DNA of 64,000 bases, from positions 62,001-126,000 of the forward strand of contig JAJQZP010000409.1 of NCBI GenBank assembly GCA_025403435.1, written 5' to 3'. Position numbers and translations under genes: made by a program. The DNA comes from Artocarpus heterophyllus. Its lineage: Eukaryota; Streptophyta; Magnoliopsida; Rosales; Moraceae. Below, piece after piece: positions 44,620 through 54,776 of the stretch (positions are counted from its first letter, which is position 1; the number at the start of each line of letters is the position of its first letter). Under the pieces are notes generated by a model. That model saw only the letters and a list, made by a program, of their open reading frames with translations, did no database searches and had not been told where the DNA came from.

Positions 44620-46056
44620 TCCCGAGAAAAAATCTCCGCGAATCTTTTATTTTTCACCCGAGATTCTAAAGGATAAAGTCTCAGTTTTGATTCAAATAAC
44701 CCAATAGAGAAGATATCTGATCAAAACAAACTTTATCAAGATAATCTCTAAGAAAATAAATCAATTCACAATAATTCTACAAGTTTATCTTGATCTAATT
44801 TATCAAAATTAAATCAACCGATAAACAGACAAGAATTATCTTATCGCAATAATTCAACAAGTTTATCTTGAACTAATTTCTTACAAAAATTAATTCAACC
44901 AATAAATAGACATGAATTATTTGATTCTTACAAATTTTAAACCAATCTGATAAATCCGACATAAGTCACCAATTATTGGAAAAGCACGCCGTGTCGTTAC
45001 AAGATTTTGTGAGCTAGCAAAGGGGACCAAAATGGACCTATAAAGTTCAAGCTCATGATAATTATGAAACCCAATATCCCAGATATACATTTCATAATTA
45101 TCAACTCCAACGCTACTCCACTAAAAGCTTGGAGCTGCACTCTCGAACTTTATAGAATTATGAAGCTCGTGTAGCTAAGTCCCCATGACATATCATAGTG
45201 TATCGTATCCCCATATGATCATCCATAATCGGCTTAAGGACAAGTTCTGTCTTACCTTCCCGATTATTTTTATCTTATGTTCCATTGTCTCACCACTAGA
45301 AAACTTACCATCCAAAGATAGTATACCATTCGGTTACACCTATGTATCCAAATGGTTGAGCGCTCCAGTTTTCCAATTATAGGACAACGCATATAAGAGG
45401 ATATCATTACTCCTAAAGAGGAGCTATGGATTCCATATCTATGAATAACAAATTTACGCTGTCAAGAGTCATGCCTCCAACGTACCGGCATGCATACCAC
45501 TATAGAGATGTGGGAGTCACCCATTGGTACATCAAAAGACACAAGTCGAGACAACGGGCCCACTATTCATCTCAGGATTAAGATACAATACAAATGACTG
45601 TCTAAAGTGAATCGATTTGCTAAGACAGAATTATTAATCCAAATCAATTCACTTTATGTCCCGATCCAACACGTCGTCACCTATGACAACGCGCCAATGT
45701 TTCTATTCATGGAGTCCAACTCCAATGGTCAAGACAAACCATCTCCCAAAAGGGATATAGACAACATAACAATCTTTACATGAATAAAGCGCCCAACTTT
45801 ATTCTCTCGATTGCGGATCATATGTTTTAGACCATCACCTTAAGAATCGTGTCTACCACATAATCATCCCATCATATGCCCAATTCTTAAGGTTTAGACT
45901 GATAGTATCAGACTACTGTTTGCTTATCATATATTCAACAAATATGAACGTAAAGAGGACAAGATTTGGTATATATAAATGAATAAATTCTTTATTGATA
46001 AAAATGTCTCCAAAAATATATTACATTTTTACTCCTTAGGGCATACATGTCTAACA

Positions 46057-46067
46057 ATCTCCCACTT
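46057..46067 (-). other. Copia-B polypurine tract
   Basis: Minus strand AAGTGGGAGAT immediately before the 3' LTR. The same tract follows LTR2 at 53747-53757. Confidence 0.85.
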
Positions 46068-46070
46068 GCA

Positions 46071-47480
46071 CTAAGTGAGTAAATACAGCAAATTTCGTAT
46101 CCCCATAGCTTCCACATGCCTCTCGAAGACTCTCCCTGTAAGTGTCTTCGTAAATGGATAAGCTAAATTGTCCTCTGGCGCGATCTTGCACACCGTGACA
46201 TGCCCGCCCTCAACGAAGTCCTTTATCACATGATACTTTCGATCAATATGCTTACTCTTCTTGTGAAATCTTGGTTCCTTAGCATTAGCTATCGCCGCAC
46301 TGTTATCACAGTACAGTGATACCGCCTTATCCATACCAGGAACTACCTCAAGATCCCCAAGGAACTTGCGGAGCCACACTGCTTCTTTCGAAGCACCACT
46401 AGCTACCACATACTCGGCCTCCATCGTTGAATCCGAAGTGCAATCTTGCTTCGCACTTCTCCAACTGATGGCACTGCCACCCAGAGTAAACACAAACCCC
46501 GAAGTCGATTTCCTAGAATCCAGACAGGATTGAAAATCCGAATCAGTGTATCCTAGAGGAGTCAAGTCCTCACCCGAATACACAAGCATATACCCTCGAG
46601 TCCTTCTCAGGTACTTGAAAATATGCTTTACCGCAATCCAATGGTTTGGTCCTAGATCAGCCTGAAATCGACTTACAATCCCGACCGCATAGCTAATATC
46701 TGGTCGTGTGCAAAGCATGGCATACATGAGACTACCCACTGCCGAAGCATAAGGCACCTTCTTCATGTATTCTCTTTCTTCATAAGACTTTGGAGAGTCT
46801 TTCTTAGAAAGAGTAATTCCAGACCTAGATGGTTGCCCACCTTTCTTGGAATCCTGCATTGTAAACCTCCTGAGAATTTTATCTATGTAGCCGGCCTGTG
46901 ATAAAACTATCATTTTGTTCTTCCTATCCCGAATGATCTGGATACTGAGAACAAAATTAGCCTCTCCTAAGTCCTTCATGTCAAACTGCTTGGTCAACCA
47001 TAATTTGACCGATGACAACGCCCCAACGTCATTGCCAATTAGCAGAATGTCATCTACATAGAGCAGTAGAAAAACCACCTTCCCATTCTTAATGTGTTTG
47101 TAAACACATGGTTCATCCACATTTTGTGAGAACCCATAATTTTTGATCACTTGATCAAATCTTATGTTCCAAGAACGAGAAGCCTGCTTAAGTCCATAAA
47201 TAGACTTTAGTAGCTTACAAACCTTACCCTCTTGCCCCGCGACCTTGAACCCGTCTGGTTGTTCCATATAAATGGACTCATCAAGATAGCCATTCAGAAA
47301 AGCCGTCTTGACATCCATCTGCCAAATCTCGTAGTCGAGAGCGACGGCTATGGATAAGAGAATCTGGATGGACTTAAGCATGGCTACAGGCGAAAAGGTT
47401 TCCTCATAATCGATTCCCTCCTTTTGCGTATAACCCTTAGCTACCAGTCTAGCCTTAAAGGTTTCGACCTTTCCATCCAC
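46071..47480 (-). CDS. Copia-B reverse transcriptase and RNase H
   Basis: 469 codons. RVT_2 reverse transcriptase comes first, with [40 protein letters not shown] and the active-site YVDD near residue 143. Ty1-type RNase H follows, with [36 protein letters not shown] and [11 protein letters not shown]. Key residues look intact. It is in the same frame as integrase and gag, separated from integrase by one TAG (47493-47495), so the apparent start is not native. Confidence 0.94.
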   Translation of the reverse strand: MDGKVETFKARLVAKGYTQKEGIDYEETFSPVAMLKSIQILLSIAVALDYEIWQMDVKTAFLNGYLDESIYMEQPDGFKVAGQEGKVCKLLKSIYGLKQASRSWNIRFDQVIKNYGFSQNVDEPCVYKHIKNGKVVFLLLYVDDILLIGNDVGALSSVKLWLTKQFDMKDLGEANFVLSIQIIRDRKNKMIVLSQAGYIDKILRRFTMQDSKKGGQPSRSGITLSKKDSPKSYEEREYMKKVPYASAVGSLMYAMLCTRPDISYAVGIVSRFQADLGPNHWIAVKHIFKYLRRTRGYMLVYSGEDLTPLGYTDSDFQSCLDSRKSTSGFVFTLGGSAISWRSAKQDCTSDSTMEAEYVVASGASKEAVWLRKFLGDLEVVPGMDKAVSLYCDNSAAIANAKEPRFHKKSKHIDRKYHVIKDFVEGGHVTVCKIAPEDNLAYPFTKTLTGRVFERHVEAMGIRNLLYLLT

Positions 47481-47492
47481 TCCTCTTTTCCT

Positions 47493-48449
47493 CTAGTAGA
47501 TCCACTTACACCCTATGGGTTTTACCCTTTCGGGAAGATCCACAAGCTCCCAGACCTGATTAGTCTCCATAGACTTCATCTCTATGTTCATGGCCTCTGT
47601 CCAGAGTCTTGAATCAACGTCCTCCATAGCTTCTGCGTAAGTATAAGGATCCCTGTCATGTTCATCCGGTTCAGCCAAAAAGACCTCCCCATTGAATATA
47701 TACCTTTCAGGTTGACGCCCGATCCTCCCACTACGCCGAAGCCCCTGAGGTTGATGTTCAGGTTTGTTTGGTTTTTCTACACCGATCGGAATGGTTTCGT
47801 TCTGAACCTCCAGAGCGAACTGATCACCCCTTAACTCCTCAAGCACCACTTTGCTTCGAGGTTTAAAGTCGTCCATGTAACTCTCCTCAAGGAAAGTTGC
47901 ATTAGTTGAAACCACGACTGTATTTTCCTTTGGGTTATAAAAATAACCCCCTTTAGTCCCTTTTGGATATCCTATAAACACGCAAACTTCCGAACGTGCT
48001 TCCAACTTATTCGGATCCTTAAACAGGACATGAGCTGGACATCCCCATATGCGAATATGGTTTAAGGATGTCTTCCATCTTGTCCACAACTCGTGAGGAG
48101 TTTTAGGGACCGATTTTGAAGGCACATTGTTCAAAAGATAACATGCGGTTTGTAGTGCATATCCCCAAAAGGATAAAGACAATGATGAATAACTCATCAT
48201 GGACCTAATCATGTCCAACAAAGTCCTATTCCTTCTCTCCGCTACGCCATTCTGCTGCGGAGCGCCCGGCGTAGTGAAATGGGATAAAATCCCATTCTCT
48301 AACAAGTGTCCCAAGAACTCATCAGAAAGGTATTCGCCACCACGATCAGATCGAAGTCCCTTTATGGGTCTACCCAATTGCTTTTCCACTTCAGCCCAAA
48401 ACTCCCTGAACTTATCATAAGTTTCGCTTTTATGGTGCATTAGGTACAC
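47493..48449 (-). CDS. Copia-B integrase, second part
   Basis: 318 codons with [13 protein letters not shown] (second catalytic Asp) and [18 protein letters not shown] (catalytic Glu). [23 protein letters not shown] and the [15 protein letters not shown] block follow, then a variable linker leading into RT ([19 protein letters not shown]). The first catalytic Asp (HSDVYGP) is at the end of the gag-side piece, just before a TGA at 48504-48506. One further TAG ends this piece. Each stop is a single-base change from a plausible sense codon. Confidence 0.93.
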   Translation of the reverse strand: MYLMHHKSETYDKFREFWAEVEKQLGRPIKGLRSDRGGEYLSDEFLGHLLENGILSHFTTPGAPQQNGVAERRNRTLLDMIRSMMSYSSLSLSFWGYALQTACYLLNNVPSKSVPKTPHELWTRWKTSLNHIRIWGCPAHVLFKDPNKLEARSEVCVFIGYPKGTKGGYFYNPKENTVVVSTNATFLEESYMDDFKPRSKVVLEELRGDQFALEVQNETIPIGVEKPNKPEHQPQGLRRSGRIGRQPERYIFNGEVFLAEPDEHDRDPYTYAEAMEDVDSRLWTEAMNIEMKSMETNQVWELVDLPERVKPIGCKWIY

Positions 48450-48503
48450 ATACCCATATCTTGAGTAATCATCAATAAAAGTGACGAAGTACTCATACCC
48501 TCC

Positions 48504-49739
48504 TCATGCCCGGATGTTCATTGGTCCGTAAACATCACTATGCATAAGTTCTAGAACCCCTTCGGCCCTATTGCCCTTAGACCCGTATGGTCTTTTGGTC
48601 ATTTTACCCTCCAAACAAGATTCACATTGAGGTATAGATTCCACCTTTAAGTAACTTAAAGGTCCATCCCTTACCAACCTTTGAATCCTATTCAGGTTAA
48701 TATGGCCAAGGCGCAAATGCCAAAGATAAGTCTTATTAGAGTGAGAAGTTTTAAGTCTTTTTGAGTCATTATCATTTATCTCAGCATTAAGCAATAAGTC
48801 CATCTTAGGTTTGATAAAATATAGATTATTTTGCATCCATCCAGAACAGATAAAAGATTTGTTTTTACGAATCACCACTTTTTCATTAAAAGATACCACG
48901 TAGGAGTCTTTAAATAAAGAAGATACAGAAATTAAATTCCTTTTAAATTTAGGAATATAAAAACAGTCTCGTAAAATTAAATTCCTATAATTATCAAAAT
49001 AAAGATGGACATCTCCTACTGCTTCCGCTGAGACCAAGGATCCATCGCCCATCCGAAGCGTTAAGTCTTCACGACATAGACTTCTCGTTTCTTTGAATCC
49101 CTGCAGAGAAACACAAACATGATTAGTTGCTCCGGAATCTATAACCCAGATGTCACTAGATTCCTCAACCAAACAAGTTTCTAAATATAGAAGATCACAC
49201 CTACCTCCCTTGGAAAGGAAGTCCTTGCAATTCTTCTTTATATGCCTGACCTTTCCACAGAAGAAGCACTTAAGCTTCTTTGGGTTCTTCTTCTTCTTCT
49301 TCTTGCTCTTGGTTGCAGGAGGAATAGAAGACTTCCCACTCTTGGCCCGTTGCTTCTTTCCATTCCCAGAGTTAGGATTGGAACCAGAAGCAGCTATCAT
49401 ACTGGCCTCACCACCAGCAGGAGACTCCCTGATCAGCAGTTCAAACTCCTGTAACTGTTTCATCAGTTCTGTCAAGGTCATATCCCGTCTATTGCTTAAA
49501 TTAAAAGTAGCTCTAAACGGAATAAATTCCTTAGACAGAGTCTCAAAGACCATAGTCATCTGAGTTTCAGCATCGATGTCGGCTCCATTGGTTTGAGCCT
49601 CAGCGAGGTAACCCATGACCAACATCATATGCTCCTTTATAGATGTCCCCAGTCTCTGTCTACAGTTTAAGAGTTTCCGAAGCACCCCTTGCCGCTTTGT
49701 TATGGCCTGGCCTCCAAACATGTCCTCAAGATTATCCAA
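48504..49739 (-). CDS. Copia-B gag (main part), protease and integrase start
   Basis: 411 codons. The UBN2 gag domain comes first (NCRQRLGTSIKEHMMLVMGY, FIPFRATFNL, LTELMKQLQEFE), then a Ser/Lys-rich linker and an intact zinc knuckle CFFCGKVRHIKKNC. The protease active site WVIDSGATNHVC follows, then the GAG-pre-integrase LWHLRLGHINLNRIQRL with CESCLEGKMT, and the integrase start HSDVYGP. The frame ends in TGA where related copies continue RARGGYEYF. Upstream, gag is interrupted by TAG at 49743-49745, so the ATG at 49739 is internal. Confidence 0.93.
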   Translation of the reverse strand: MDNLEDMFGGQAITKRQGVLRKLLNCRQRLGTSIKEHMMLVMGYLAEAQTNGADIDAETQMTMVFETLSKEFIPFRATFNLSNRRDMTLTELMKQLQEFELLIRESPAGGEASMIAASGSNPNSGNGKKQRAKSGKSSIPPATKSKKKKKKNPKKLKCFFCGKVRHIKKNCKDFLSKGGRCDLLYLETCLVEESSDIWVIDSGATNHVCVSLQGFKETRSLCREDLTLRMGDGSLVSAEAVGDVHLYFDNYRNLILRDCFYIPKFKRNLISVSSLFKDSYVVSFNEKVVIRKNKSFICSGWMQNNLYFIKPKMDLLLNAEINDNDSKRLKTSHSNKTYLWHLRLGHINLNRIQRLVRDGPLSYLKVESIPQCESCLEGKMTKRPYGSKGNRAEGVLELMHSDVYGPMNIRA

Positions 49740-49745
49740 GATCTA

Positions 49746-50022
49746 CTTCGCAGTCTCATAATCCTGATGTTGAGCCTGCAGCACGTTGTTCATGCTAGCT
49801 ATAACATAGCAGCGGGCCTGATCATTAGCATCTTTCCAGTGGTCGTACGCTTGGAATTGCTCATTACTTGAGTCTCCCGTAGGATCGGGAGGATAAGGAG
49901 TTATCTAAACATATTTTAGTTTCTCAAAGGAAAGGACGATGTCCAGGTTCCGTTTCCAATTTATTATAGTTCTCACCGGTTAATTGGTTTTTGTCAAGTA
50001 TCGATGATAAAGCGTTTTTAGA
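49746..50022 (-). pseudogene. Copia-B gag N-terminus, broken
   Basis: In frame with the main gag piece the minus strand encodes EQFQAYDHWKDAND and ARCYVIASMNNVLQAQHQDY, a classic gag N-terminal domain, up to a TAG at 49743-49745. Further upstream there is a TAG at 49905-49907, then NLDIVLSFEKLKY. Next a one-base frameshift precedes LTGENYNK. The expected start appears to be ATA instead of ATG near 50020. Gag is therefore disabled at several points. Confidence 0.8.
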
Positions 50023-51692
50023 TATTTTCAATCTACAATAAAGAATCATATACCAAACATAAGCAAACATATATAATAATTTAGTAAGATAACACAATCA
50101 TGTAAAATCATACAAATGTGTTTATGTGTCAAAACCTTGAAAATATCACAACCTTACAATGATAATTCCCAACTCAGAATTCAACAAGCTCCTAGGGGAG
50201 TCATGCCAAATTCAATCAGGAACACAGATCCCCTCCTGATTAATATATGTCATCCAGGACCCGTATGATCCAGCATATACTAATAATCGTTTCTTTGACC
50301 ATTAATTTTATTAACAGAGCTCCTAGGGGAGGTTAATAATAAAATTAACGTGAGTGTATAACCATCGTTTCAATATTTTATCCATGATTTATAATCACCA
50401 CCTAGGGGTGTGCAACCATAAATCATACTAAAATACCTTATCCTTTCAGAGATCCAATCTGGTACATGATAGAAATCCCTTCCTAGGGGTCGGGACCACC
50501 ATGTTCTTCCTATGGACCAACGATGGAGGCCTTAGGTTCTCTCTTCGAAAACCTTCTCCCACTCAATCTTTTGAAGTCAAGGTTTTATTTTAAAATTATG
50601 CATGAACAATTTAAATATGAGTGGCACTCCTATTCTATATGACATGTTATCAATATACATGGTAAACCATATTATAATGCAGACAAGCAAAGCAATCAAG
50701 CAAAGCTACAAGCAAAATAATAATAACCGTAATATTATGGTTCCACCCTAGAGAATAGAAAACTAAGATTACAAGAGAATAATCGAGACATGTATCGATT
50801 CTTTATCCTTGAATCCTCAAGCTGTATCATTCTTCATGTAATTTCCATCTTCAAGTCTTCAATCCCGTATGAATCAAATACTTCATATTTTCGATCATAT
50901 CCAAATTTAATGTTTCTCAGAATCGTCCCCAAAAATAAAATTAAAACTGCACCGAAAAATTGCACCTTTTTTAGACACTCGACAGCTCTCGATCGGCAGG
51001 CCGATCTAGATGATCGGCCTGCCAGTCTTGCTCCATCGGCCTGCCGATCTGATACATCGGCCTGCCGAACTGAAACTTCGGCCTGCTGGCAGAGCACCAA
51101 ATTTTCTGCCCTACTGTCGGCCTACCGGACCATACGTCTGGCCTATCGATCTGTGACCTCCGGCCTGCCGAACTGTGAGGTCTGGCATGCCGACCGAGTA
51201 GAAAACCCTTAATCCAAAAAATACAACTTTAATGCAATTTATCAATTTTATTTTCAACAATTCAAAAACATAAAATTAGAGGCTCAAGAAATACCTAGAG
51301 GCGCCATCATCAATCTTCTAGATCCGACTTCTCGATCCGTCTTCTCTGAATAATTATTTAATTACAAAATTCTTACAAATGAAAAATTAAATAACAATTC
51401 CTAGACGGAGATGATAGTCCGCCATCTAATTACATGAAAAACCTATATACACATTCTAACCTCTAAGGAACCATAATCGGTATGAATTAATTAATTAATA
51501 AATAATTAAACTATGATTTAATCAACCATAATTAATTAATAAACATTCAACACATAATCCATGACAACATATATATTATATAGAAACCTAGAGTGCCATC
51601 TCTCTATAAAATTCAATTCAAGCATAGGAGAGATTAAGATCACAAAATTTATGCATATAGCATGATCACAAACTTGCAAATTTATGTAAAAA
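50023..51692 (-). other. Copia-B long untranslated leader
   Basis: About 1.67 kb between primer site and gag without conserved coding. It contains spaced CTAGGGG words (near 50190, 50321, 50401 and 50492) and the GC-rich repeat array at 50991-51196. The 140-codon plus-strand and 88-codon minus-strand frames over the array arise from the repeats. Confidence 0.75.
50991..51196 (-). repeat. GC-rich TCGGCCTGCCGA repeat array in the Copia-B leader
   Basis: About nine units at roughly 20-bp spacing, starting near 50991, 51012, 51034, 51055, 51077, 51116, 51135, 51158 and 51180. On the plus strand most read TCGGCCTGCCGA(A/T)CTG, the reverse complement of the LTR repeats at 44563 and 52232. The first unit is in LTR orientation. 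The middle units (51077-51150) have drifted. The core is nearly palindromic, so each unit can also pair with itself or a neighbour. The array is not present in Copia-A. Confidence 0.85.
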
Positions 51693-51709
51693 CCTCGGCT
51701 CTGATACCA
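51693..51709 (-). other. Copia-B primer-binding site
   Basis: Minus strand reads TGGTATCAGAGCCGAGG two bases inside the 5' LTR. It is a perfect match to the plant initiator tRNA-Met 3' end complement TGGTATCAGAGC. Confidence 0.93.
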
Positions 51710-51711
51710 AT

Positions 51712-53746
51712 TGTTGGAAACAAAGTGCGCAGCGGAATTTTAAAATTTTTTTTCATCAAAGTAATTTCTAAAACACAAGTTTGACATGTTACATGTATAA
51801 ATTAGACAGATCTTACTAACCTCAGTGTGCCGAAGAACCTCCGCAATCCATGTAGAAAAGTAACGTGCTAGAAGAGCCTCAACCAACTGGTGTTCTTTGC
51901 TATTCTCTATCCACAACCGGAGTGGATGCGGGCTCACACGTATAGCTCTTCCATTGGTGACTCTCCTTCCAACCAACAGAGAGAACCCAAAGCTAGTGTT
52001 CGTGATTTGTGAACAAAAGCTCTCAGGGAGTTTTCAGATGCTCACTAGAAGAGTATCACTCTTAATTTCTCAAATTGATCTAAGTAAATCATGAGACTCA
52101 CTCCCTTTTTATACCTATTGGTCCTGGGGTCAGTCCATATCAGATTAGGTCTCAAAAACTCGAAACAAAATCAAATTCAGATCAATATCTGATAAGATCC
52201 GTGTGAAAATGCGTAATCTTATCTCTGCTGATCGGCAGGCCGAACTGTCTGATAGGCAGGCCGAACAGTCCAGTTCGGCAGGCCGAACATGTCATCCGGC
52301 AGGCCGAACTCCTAAGAAAAAATCTCCGCGAATCTTTTATTTTCCACCCGAGATTCTAAAGGATAAAGTCTCAGTTTTGATTCAAATAACCCAATAGAGA
52401 AGATATCTGATCAAAACAAACTTTATCAAGATAATCTCTAAGAAAATTAATCAATTCACAATAATTCTACAAGTTTATCTTGATCTAATTTATCAAAATT
52501 AAATCAACTGATAAACACACAAGAATTATCTGATCATAATAATTCAACAAGTTTATCTTGAACTAATTTCTTACAAAAATTAATTCAACCAATAAACAAA
52601 CATGAATTATTTGATTCTTACAAATTTTAAACCAATCTGATAAATCCGACATAAGTCACCAATTATTGGAAAAGCACGCCGTGTCGTTACAGGATTTTGT
52701 GAGCTAGCAAAGGGGACCAAAATGGACCTATAAAGTTCAAGCTCATGATAATTATGAAACCCAATATCCCAGATATACATTTCACAATTATCAAATCCAA
52801 CGCTACTCCACTAAAAGCTTGGAGCTGCACTCTCAAACTTTATAGAATTACGAAGCTCGTGTAGCTAAGTCTCCATGACATATCATAGTGTATCGTATCC
52901 CCATATAATCATCCATAATCGGCTTAAGGACAAGTTCTGTCTTACCTTCCCGATTATTTTTATCTTACGTTCCATTGTCTCACCACTAGAAAACTTACCA
53001 TCCAAAAATAGTATACCATTCGGTTACACCTATGTATCCAAATGGTTGAGCGCTCCAGTTTTCCAATTATAGGACAACGCATATAAGAGGATATCATTAC
53101 TCCTAAAGAGGAGCTATGAATTCCATATCTATGAATAACAAATCTACGCTATCAAGAGTCATGCCTCCAACGTACCGGCATGCATACCACTATAGAGATG
53201 TGGGAGTCACCCATTGGTACATCAAAAGACACAAGTCGAGACAACGGGCCCACTATTCATCTCAAGATTAAGATACAATACAAATGACTGTCTAAAGTGA
53301 ATCGATTTGCCAAGATAGAATTTTTAATCCAAATCAATTCACTTTATGTCCCGATCCAACACGTCGTCACCTATGACAACGCACCAATGTTTCTATTCAC
53401 GGAGTCCAACTCCAATGGTCAAGACAAACCATCTCTCAAAAGGGATAACGACAACATAACAATCTTTACATGAATAAAGCGCCCAACTTTATTCCCTCGA
53501 TTGCGGATCATATGTTTTAGACCATCACCTTAAGAATCGTGTCTACCGCATAATCATCCCATCATATGCCCAATTCTTAAGGTTTAGACTGATAGTCTCA
53601 GACTACTGTTTGCTTATCATACATTCAACAAATATGAACGTAAAGAGGACAAGATTTAGTATATATAAATGAATAAATTCTTTATTGATAAAAATGTCTC
53701 CAAAAACGTATTACATTTTTACTCCTTAGGGCATACATGTCTAACA
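51712..53746 (-). repeat. Copia-B LTR2 (5' LTR of the complete element, 3' LTR of the truncated one)
   Basis: 2,035 bp matching LTR1. It is flanked by a PBS on its left and a PPT on its right. It is therefore at once the 5' LTR of the full internal region and the 3' LTR of the truncated second one. It is longer than LTR1 mainly through an added GGCAGGCCGAAC unit. Its TATA box is at 52105-52113. Confidence 0.93.
52232..52309 (-). repeat. TCGGCAGGCCGAAC repeats in LTR2, four units
   Basis: Units lie at about 52232-52245, 52252-52266, 52275-52288 and 52296-52309. The second unit reads ATAGGCAGGCCGAAC and is absent from LTR1, so copy number differs between the two LTRs. Confidence 0.85.
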
Positions 53747-54776
53747 ATCTCCCACTTGCACTAAGTTAGTAAATACAACAAATTTCGTATCCCCATAGCT
53801 TCCACATGCCTCTCGAAGACTCTCCCTGTAAGTGTCTTCGTAAATGGATCAGCTAAATTGTCCTCTGACGCGATCTTGCACACCGTGACATGCCCGCCCT
53901 CAACGAAGTCCTTTATCACATGATACTTTTGATCAATATGTTTGCCCTTCTTGTGAAATCTTGGTTCCTTAGCATTAGCTATCGCCGCACTGTTATCACA
54001 GTACAGTGATACCACCTTATCCATACCAGGAACTACCTCAAGATCCCCAAGGAACTTGCAGAGCCACACTGCTTCTTTCGAAGCATCACTAGCTACCACA
54101 TACTCGGCCTCCATCGTTGAATCCGAAGTGCAATCTTGCTTCGCACTTCTCCAACTGATGGCACCGCCACCCAGAGTAAACACAAACCCCGAAGTCGATT
54201 TCCTAGAATCCAGACAGGATTGAAAATCTGAATCAGTGTATCCTAGAGGAGTCAAGTCCTCACCCGAATACACAAGCATATACCCTCGAGTCCTTCTCAG
54301 GTACTTGAAAATATGCTTTACCGCAACCCAATGGTTCGGTCCTGGATCCGCCTGAAATCGACTTACAATCCCGATCGCATAGCTAATATCCGGTCGTGTG
54401 CAAAGCATGGCATACATGAGACTACCCACTACCGAAGCATAAGGCACCTTCTTCATGTATTCTCTTTCTTCATAAGACTTTGGAGAGTCTTTCTTAGAAA
54501 GAGTAATTCCGGACCTAGATGGTTGCCCACCTTTCTTGGAATCCTACATTGCAAACCTCCTGAGAATTTTATCTATGTAGCCGGCCTGTGATAAAGCTAT
54601 CATTTTGTTCTTCCTATCCCGAATGATCTGAATACCGAAAACAAAATTAGCCTCACCTAAGTCCTTCTTGTCAAACTGCTTGGTCAACCATAATTTGACC
54701 GATGACAACGCCCCAACGTCATTGCCAATTAGCAGAATGTCATCTACATAGAGCAGTAGAAAAACCACCTTCCCAT
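53747..54776 (-). pseudogene. Second Copia-B internal region, truncated: RNase H and end of RT
   Basis: Matches 46057-47086 closely. The open piece 53761-54456 (231 codons) is RNase H, with [15 protein letters not shown] and LYCDNSAAI. The piece 54544-54768 holds YVDD and the RT thumb. A TAG at 54544-54546 splits them, where the intact copy has a Gln codon. Homology stops at 54776, where sequence of the inverted old LTR begins. Integrase, gag, leader and the outer LTR are missing. Confidence 0.92.

Larger units (their letters stand above)
44043..46056 (-). repeat. Copia-B LTR1 (3' LTR)
   Basis: 2,014 bp, TGTTGG...CTAACA on the plus strand, matching 51712-53746. U3 is about 1.6 kb, judging by the TATA box position. 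R/U5 is the 400 bp nearest 44043. Short frames inside it recur in the other LTRs but look non-coding. Confidence 0.93.
44043..54776 (-). mobile_element. Copia-B unit: LTR1-internal-LTR2-internal (truncated), tandem with shared LTR
   Basis: LTR1 (44043-46056), a full internal region (46057-51711) and LTR2 (51712-53746) form a complete Copia element on the minus strand. Immediately after LTR2 a second PPT and the end of another internal region follow (53747-54776), broken off inside RT. LTR2 therefore serves two internal regions, which is the product expected from ectopic or unequal recombination between LTRs. The break at 54776 abuts the inverted old LTR, and about 200 bp of that old LTR is missing at the junction. 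LTR1 and LTR2 are about 97-98% identical by eye. Confidence 0.9.

Noticed and set aside
49150..49563. 137-codon plus-strand frame opposite Copia-B gag
   Set aside because: Shadow of the gag Ser/Lys-rich linker on the other strand.
50991..51196. Regularly spaced GC-rich repeats reminiscent of a CRISPR array
   Set aside because: The context is a plant Copia leader, units are short and drifting, spacers are only a few bases and there are no cas genes.
50790..51212. 140-codon plus-strand and 88-codon minus-strand frames over the repeat array
   Set aside because: Open only because of the GC-rich repeats. They show a repeated Q-A-D-type pattern, no domain, and lie in the untranslated leader.
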